A stretch of DNA of 8,266 nt from positions 1 through 8,266 of the forward strand of contig CAJTSU010000155.1 of the NCBI GenBank assembly GCA_910579055.1, written 5' to 3'. The notes beneath the pieces are model-generated. The model was given only the letters and a program-made list of their open reading frames with translations, was not told the DNA's origin and did not search any database. Of this stretch, positions 5,333 through 8,266 are shown piece after piece. Origin of the DNA: an uncultured Mailhella sp. (GTDB lineage Bacteria > Desulfobacterota > Desulfovibrionia > Desulfovibrionales > Desulfovibrionaceae). The translations under genes and the position numbers were made by a program. Each line of letters starts with the position of its first letter. Position 1 is the stretch's first letter.

Positions 5333-5908
5333 TCATGCCTCGCACACGGCGAAGCGCGATGAAAGCAAGGGCTGCAAGGCTTCCAGCAGGGCCGCCCCCG
5401 CTGCGCCGTGCGCCGTTATCACCGCTGACCGCTTCATTTCGCACGACTGCCCCGGAATGTCCAGATTTTCCGTACAGGCCCCGCCGGGCACAGAGCGCAG
5501 CTCAATTTCCAGCCTGTCTTCTTCCCACAGCGCGGGAGCGAGATATTCCGGCCATTCCAGCACCAGCAGAGCGCCGTCGTTCATGGAATCTTCCATGTCT
5601 TCGGGCAGCGCTCCCAACGCAGCCGCGCCGTTGTCGCCCATACGGTACAAGTCGGCATGCAGCAGCGCCGGGCGGGTAGGGTAGATGTTGCATAAGGTAA
5701 AGCTGGGGCTGGCCACCTCAGCGTCTTCCCCTCCCGGCAGGGCCGCCACAAGGCCGCGCGTCAGCGTGGTCTTGCCGCTGCCCAGCGTGCCGCGCAGATA
5801 CAGGGCGCGGATTTTCCCCCAGGGCATCCCCCCGGCTCCGCTCAGCAGCCCGCCGATAATCCGGCCCAGAGTTTCCGTTTCTTCGGCATTGTCCAGCAGC
5901 CAGGCCAT
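5333..5908 (-). CDS. tsaE: tRNA t6A synthesis ATPase TsaE
   Basis: The 191-residue P-loop ATPase is needed, with TsaB, TsaC and TsaD, to make threonylcarbamoyl-adenosine at position 37 of ANN-reading tRNAs; it acts in the cytosol on the TsaB-TsaD complex. Walker A is GTLGSGKTT (40-48). SPSFTL (67-72) is the family's switch segment, HADLYR (84-89) and LEWPE (117-121) are family hallmarks. The family is usually about 150-165 residues; this copy has roughly 30 additional C-terminal residues after the core, beginning around residue 155, with no known domain. I chose the ATG at 5908 because GGAG lies 7 nt upstream, and because the in-frame ATG at 5956 would add 16 unrelated residues. nnr (YjeF) next to tsaE is a common bacterial pairing, also seen in E. 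coli. Stop is TGA. Confidence 0.93.
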   Translation of the reverse strand: MAWLLDNAEETETLGRIIGGLLSGAGGMPWGKIRALYLRGTLGSGKTTLTRGLVAALPGGEDAEVASPSFTLCNIYPTRPALLHADLYRMGDNGAAALGALPEDMEDSMNDGALLVLEWPEYLAPALWEEDRLEIELRSVPGGACTENLDIPGQSCEMKRSAVITAHGAAGAALLEALQPLLSSRFAVCEA

Positions 5909-5983
5909 ATGCGAACTCCATAAGGTTGAATGATGGTTGAGGGCGGAACAAGGCACGGCAGGCCGGATTTCGACGCGCCGTGT

Positions 5984-7678
5984 TCAGGCCCGCAATGCGT
6001 AGGCCGGGCATAACGTCTCCACACCCTGGCCGGGGCGCGGCAGGTTCATTCCGGCCAGAACTCCGGACACGGCATCCGCGATCTCGCGCGGCCCGTTGCC
6101 CCGCTCCGGCCACTGTTTCGCCAGCGCCGCCCCCGCCCGGGCATGAATTTCCACGCCCAGCGCGGCGGCCAGTGCCGCATCCCGGCCAGACGCCAGCAAC
6201 GCGCCCGCAATTCCGGCCAGTACGTCGCCGGAACCGCCTATGGCCAGCTGCGGCATCGACCACGGCGAAAGACAGACCGGCCCGTCCGCCACGCCGCTCA
6301 ATGTGCCCTCCCCCTTGAGTACCCAGCAAGCCGGAGCCAGCGCCCTCAACCGGGCATGCGCAGCGAAACGATCCGCCTGCACCTCTGCGGCCGTCATGCC
6401 CAACAGCGCGGCCGCTTCGCCGGGGTGCGGAGTCAACACGTCGCGCGCGGTCAGAAAGCCAAGCAGTTCCGGCTCTGCCGCCAGAGCAAACAGGGCGTCG
6501 GCATCCAGCACCACAGGAGGACGCCCCGGAATGTCCAGCAATGCCCGCAAAAATTCCTCCGCGCCGTTGTTCCGCCCCATGCCGGGGCCGACCACCACAG
6601 CTCCCCGCCTGCGGCAGGCGGCAAGAGCGTCGTACAACGCGCTCAGCTGCCCGGCATGCCATTCCCGTCCGCCCTGCCCGGCGGGCAGAGCATGCGTAAC
6701 AGCCTCGGGCAGCCCCGCGCGAATGGGCGGCAAGGCCCCTTCCGGAGCGGCCACGGCCAGCAGTCCGGCCCCTGCGCGCAGCGCGCCCAGCGCGGCCAGA
6801 CGCGGCGCGCCGGTCATATCCACGGAGCCGCCCACAACCAGCACACGCCCGGCTTCACCCTTGTGCCGGGGCCCGCTCCGCGGGCTGTTCAGAAGCGGCG
6901 CGTCTCCGGAAAAGTCCGCCCCTTCCTTCTGGATAATAAAAGACCCGGGCCGCATAACAAAAGACGCGGGCCACATGATAAACGATGCGGGAACCCTTTC
7001 CATAACCCGAAGCGGCATGCCTATGGGGCGCACCAGCAGATCTCCGGTGAATTCCCGCGCGCCGGGAACAAGCAGCCCCGGCTTGGCGGCCTGAAAGGTC
7101 ACTGTGGCGTGAGCGCGCACGGCCGCAGGCCGGGGAAGCCCGTTCAAACCATCCAGACCGGACGGAATATCAAGGGAAAAGATCAGAACGGCGCGGCGTA
7201 AAGAATTGATGCTCCGCACAAGGTTCAACTCCCGCATCCGCAGTTCGCCATGAAAACCGGTGCCCAGCAGACCGTCCACAATGATGTCGGGAGCAAAAGA
7301 GGATACTGCGGAACACAGGCTTCCCGATTCGGGAAGACGGCGGAACGGCACGCCAAGCTTGCGCGCCAGACGTGCGAAACGTCCGGCAGCGCCGCGCATG
7401 CGCCCGGGCGGGCGCGTATACAGCACCAGGGGCAGCGCGCCCCCGTCCTGAAGGTGCCGGGCCAGGCAGGCCGCGTCGCCGCCGTTGTTTCCGCTCCCCA
7501 TGAGCAGCAGCACGCGCGCGCCACGCAAGGGCATCCCCCGTGCCTCAAGAAGCCCGCACAACGCGAACAGCGCCTCACGGGCCGCATTTTCCATCAGCAC
7601 ATCTTCCGGCAGGCCCCACTCCTGAGCCAGCGCATCCCAACGGGCCATTTCCGCCGGAGCGGGTACGGCTGCAAACAT
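5984..7678 (-). CDS. nnr: Bifunctional NAD(P)H-hydrate repair enzyme (epimerase plus ADP-dependent dehydratase)
   Basis: The 564-residue protein repairs NADHX and NADPHX, damaged hydrated cofactors. The N-terminal YjeF-type epimerase domain (about 1-220) shows MGSGNNGGDAA (60-70), DGLLGTG (135-141) and SLDIPSGLDG (168-177). The C-terminal ribokinase-like dehydratase (about 270-545) shows VVGPGMG (363-369), LDADAL (391-396), LTPHPGE (415-421), LKGEG (454-458) and GGSGDVLAGI (481-490), whose Asp485 is the expected catalytic base. All key residues appear intact. The linker between domains holds three 7-residue repeats (about 230-250). The usual length is about 490-530, so this copy is slightly long, partly because of the linker. 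AAGGAGG at 7685-7691, 6 nt before the ATG, fixes the start. It begins 15 nt after the acpS stop, so the two are almost certainly co-transcribed. Confidence 0.95.
   Translation of the reverse strand: MFAAVPAPAEMARWDALAQEWGLPEDVLMENAAREALFALCGLLEARGMPLRGARVLLLMGSGNNGGDAACLARHLQDGGALPLVLYTRPPGRMRGAAGRFARLARKLGVPFRRLPESGSLCSAVSSFAPDIIVDGLLGTGFHGELRMRELNLVRSINSLRRAVLIFSLDIPSGLDGLNGLPRPAAVRAHATVTFQAAKPGLLVPGAREFTGDLLVRPIGMPLRVMERVPASFIMWPASFVMRPGSFIIQKEGADFSGDAPLLNSPRSGPRHKGEAGRVLVVGGSVDMTGAPRLAALGALRAGAGLLAVAAPEGALPPIRAGLPEAVTHALPAGQGGREWHAGQLSALYDALAACRRRGAVVVGPGMGRNNGAEEFLRALLDIPGRPPVVLDADALFALAAEPELLGFLTARDVLTPHPGEAAALLGMTAAEVQADRFAAHARLRALAPACWVLKGEGTLSGVADGPVCLSPWSMPQLAIGGSGDVLAGIAGALLASGRDAALAAALGVEIHARAGAALAKQWPERGNGPREIADAVSGVLAGMNLPRPGQGVETLCPAYALRA
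6930..6992 (-). repeat. Three tandem 21-bp repeats within nnr linker
   Basis: Three consecutive 21-base units (6930-6950, 6951-6971, 6972-6992) align with about 17 of 21 matches between units 1 and 2, and 15 of 21 between units 2 and 3. Each carries a gata/cataa.. A-rich half and a cgggc-like half. Since 21 is a multiple of three they stay in frame and encode PASFIMW, PASFVMR and PGSFIIQ. The array sits exactly between the epimerase and dehydratase domains of Nnr. Confidence 0.8.
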
Positions 7679-7693
7679 GACAAACCTCCTTGC

Positions 7694-8074
7694 TCAGCCC
7701 TCCAACACCACCACGGCCCCCGCGACTTCGCGCTCATGGCTCAGGGAAAGGTGCATGGATTTCACGCCCAGCGCTTCGGCCCGGCGCGCCGCCGATCCGG
7801 AAAGACGCAGCTCAGGCTGCCCCGAGGGCCGGCGCAGCACCTCCACCTCCAGCATGGAAATACCTTCGGCAAAGCCGGTTCCCAGGGCCTTCACCGCCGC
7901 CTCCTTGGCCGCGAAGCGCCCGGCAACGTAAGCCACGCGCGCGCCCGCCGCTTCGGGCAAAAGCGCAAGTTCCGCCCCGCTCAACACCCGGCGGCAAAAA
8001 TGCTCGCCGAAACGTTCAAGACTCTTCCCTATGCGGGGAAGCGAGGCCAGATCCATACCCAAACCAAGAATCAT
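7694..8074 (-). CDS. acpS: Holo-[acyl-carrier-protein] synthase
   Basis: The 126-residue enzyme moves 4'-phosphopantetheine from CoA to a serine of apo-acyl carrier protein, activating it for fatty acid synthesis. The starting GLGMDL (4-9) provides the metal-binding Asp8. GRFAAKEAAVKALGTG (52-67) is the central signature, with Glu58 and Lys62, and HLSLSHE (108-114) is the C-terminal signature. The length is normal for AcpS-type transferases. GGAG 5 nt before the ATG (8083-8080) supports the start. It is the first gene of the minus-strand cluster in this window. In related genomes pdxJ is often just upstream; here that side is outside the window beyond the hairpin region. Stop is TGA. Confidence 0.95.
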   Translation of the reverse strand: MILGLGMDLASLPRIGKSLERFGEHFCRRVLSGAELALLPEAAGARVAYVAGRFAAKEAAVKALGTGFAEGISMLEVEVLRRPSGQPELRLSGSAARRAEALGVKSMHLSLSHEREVAGAVVVLEG

Positions 8075-8088
8075 ACATGCTCCGGATA

Positions 8089-8101
8089 CCTTTCAGAAAG
8101 G
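8089..8101. promoter_or_regulatory. 13-bp inverted repeat upstream of acpS
   Basis: CCTTTC-A-GAAAGG is perfectly symmetric around one base and ends 15 nt before the acpS start codon, close to its ribosome site. The one-base centre makes an RNA hairpin unlikely, so if functional it would be a protein-binding site. No regulator is suggested by the context. Confidence 0.25.
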
Positions 8102-8119
8102 GGCTGTTCAAGTTTACGG

Positions 8120-8207
8120 TTGATACAACAATCGGAGGTCGTTCACCTGCCCCGGTTTCAGCGGCAACATTCGTTGCCGCAAAGGCCGCCCGTGTTTCAC
8201 ACGGGCG
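8120..8207 (+). repeat. Dispersed hairpin repeat, copy 1
   Basis: Contains both hairpins of the family in perfect form. Hairpin 1 (8161-8180) has arms GCGGCAAC / GTTGCCGC with loop ATTC. Hairpin 2 (8187-8207) has 9-bp arms CGCCCGTGT / ACACGGGCG with loop TTC. Bases 8161-8186 are identical to 761-786. Hairpin 2 matches the minus-strand copy at 2107-2088. TTGATA at 8120-8125 stands 41 nt before hairpin 1, as in the other copies, but the intervening sequence has diverged and no -10-like box remains. Confidence 0.75.
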
Positions 8208-8218
8208 AAAAGCGTCTT

Positions 8219-8266
8219 GGATTTGCTTCCGCAAATCCGCTTAAGAGCGCCCGTGTTCCACACGGG
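8219..8266. repeat. Two further hairpins continuing the array; second reaches the window edge
   Basis: 8219-8238 pairs GGATTTGC with GCAAATCC around TTCC (GGAA, a GNRA-type loop, on the minus strand). 8250-8266 pairs CCCGTGT with ACACGGG around TCC and is nearly the same as hairpin 2 at 8187-8207; its stem probably extends beyond the window. None of these hairpins is followed by a T-run. No gene is supported in 8075-8266. If the gene upstream of acpS is on the minus strand, the array would lie in its trailer or in the acpS leader. Confidence 0.6.

Noticed and set aside
5718..6662. 314-codon minus-strand frame overlapping nnr and tsaE
   Set aside because: Its Arg/Gly-rich product is the shifted-frame shadow of nnr, whose own frame has all active-site motifs.
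719..8266. CRISPR array from the recurring hairpin repeats
   Set aside because: Copies are kilobases apart, occur in both orientations, have no regular spacers, and no cas gene is present.

Overview
The window reads as a chromosomal segment of a GC-rich sulfate-reducing deltaproteobacterium, most likely Desulfovibrio or a close relative. The basis is the high GC content, the gene order acpS-nnr-tsaE-lysC-cimA (from memory, lysC and cimA are also adjacent in Desulfovibrio), and the 'gcctccggc' intergenic motif. This placement is a recognition-based inference, not a database result.

Right part (2246-8074, all minus strand, reading from high to low coordinates): a compact housekeeping cluster. 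acpS (phosphopantetheinyl transfer to acyl carrier protein) is followed 15 nt later by nnr (repair of hydrated NAD(P)H), then tsaE (ATPase of the tRNA t6A machinery), lysC (aspartate kinase with two ACT domains) and cimA ((R)-citramalate synthase, the pyruvate route to isoleucine). Gaps between genes are 15, 75, 52 and 182 nt. The first four genes are probably one transcription unit. cimA lies beyond a structured gap and may be read through or separately controlled. lysC and cimA both feed isoleucine supply: lysC opens the aspartate-threonine route, and cimA bypasses threonine.

Left part (1-2245): a looser accessory region. It holds a small DUF486-type membrane protein gene (minus), a class II Fic (AMPylation-type) protein gene (plus), and a LysR-type regulator gene broken after its DNA-binding helices. 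The regulator fragment still has a textbook T-N11-A dyad just upstream of its start.

The non-coding DNA carries most of the unexplained structure. A hairpin-bearing repeat occurs three times (about 719-786 plus, 2088-2176 minus, 8120-8207 plus). A second direct repeat of about 52 bp lies at 8-59 and 809-859, on either side of the DUF486 gene. Many hairpins here have different stems but the same TTC loop (GAA on the other strand), including four consecutive hairpins upstream of acpS. The broken lysR ends where repeat copy 2 begins. Within nnr, the linker between its two enzyme domains contains three in-frame 21-bp tandem repeats.

I do not see a recognisable defence system, CRISPR array, tRNA, rRNA or transposase. 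The most promising leads are the repeat family with its promoter-like box, the recurring loop, and the repeat-expanded linker in Nnr.
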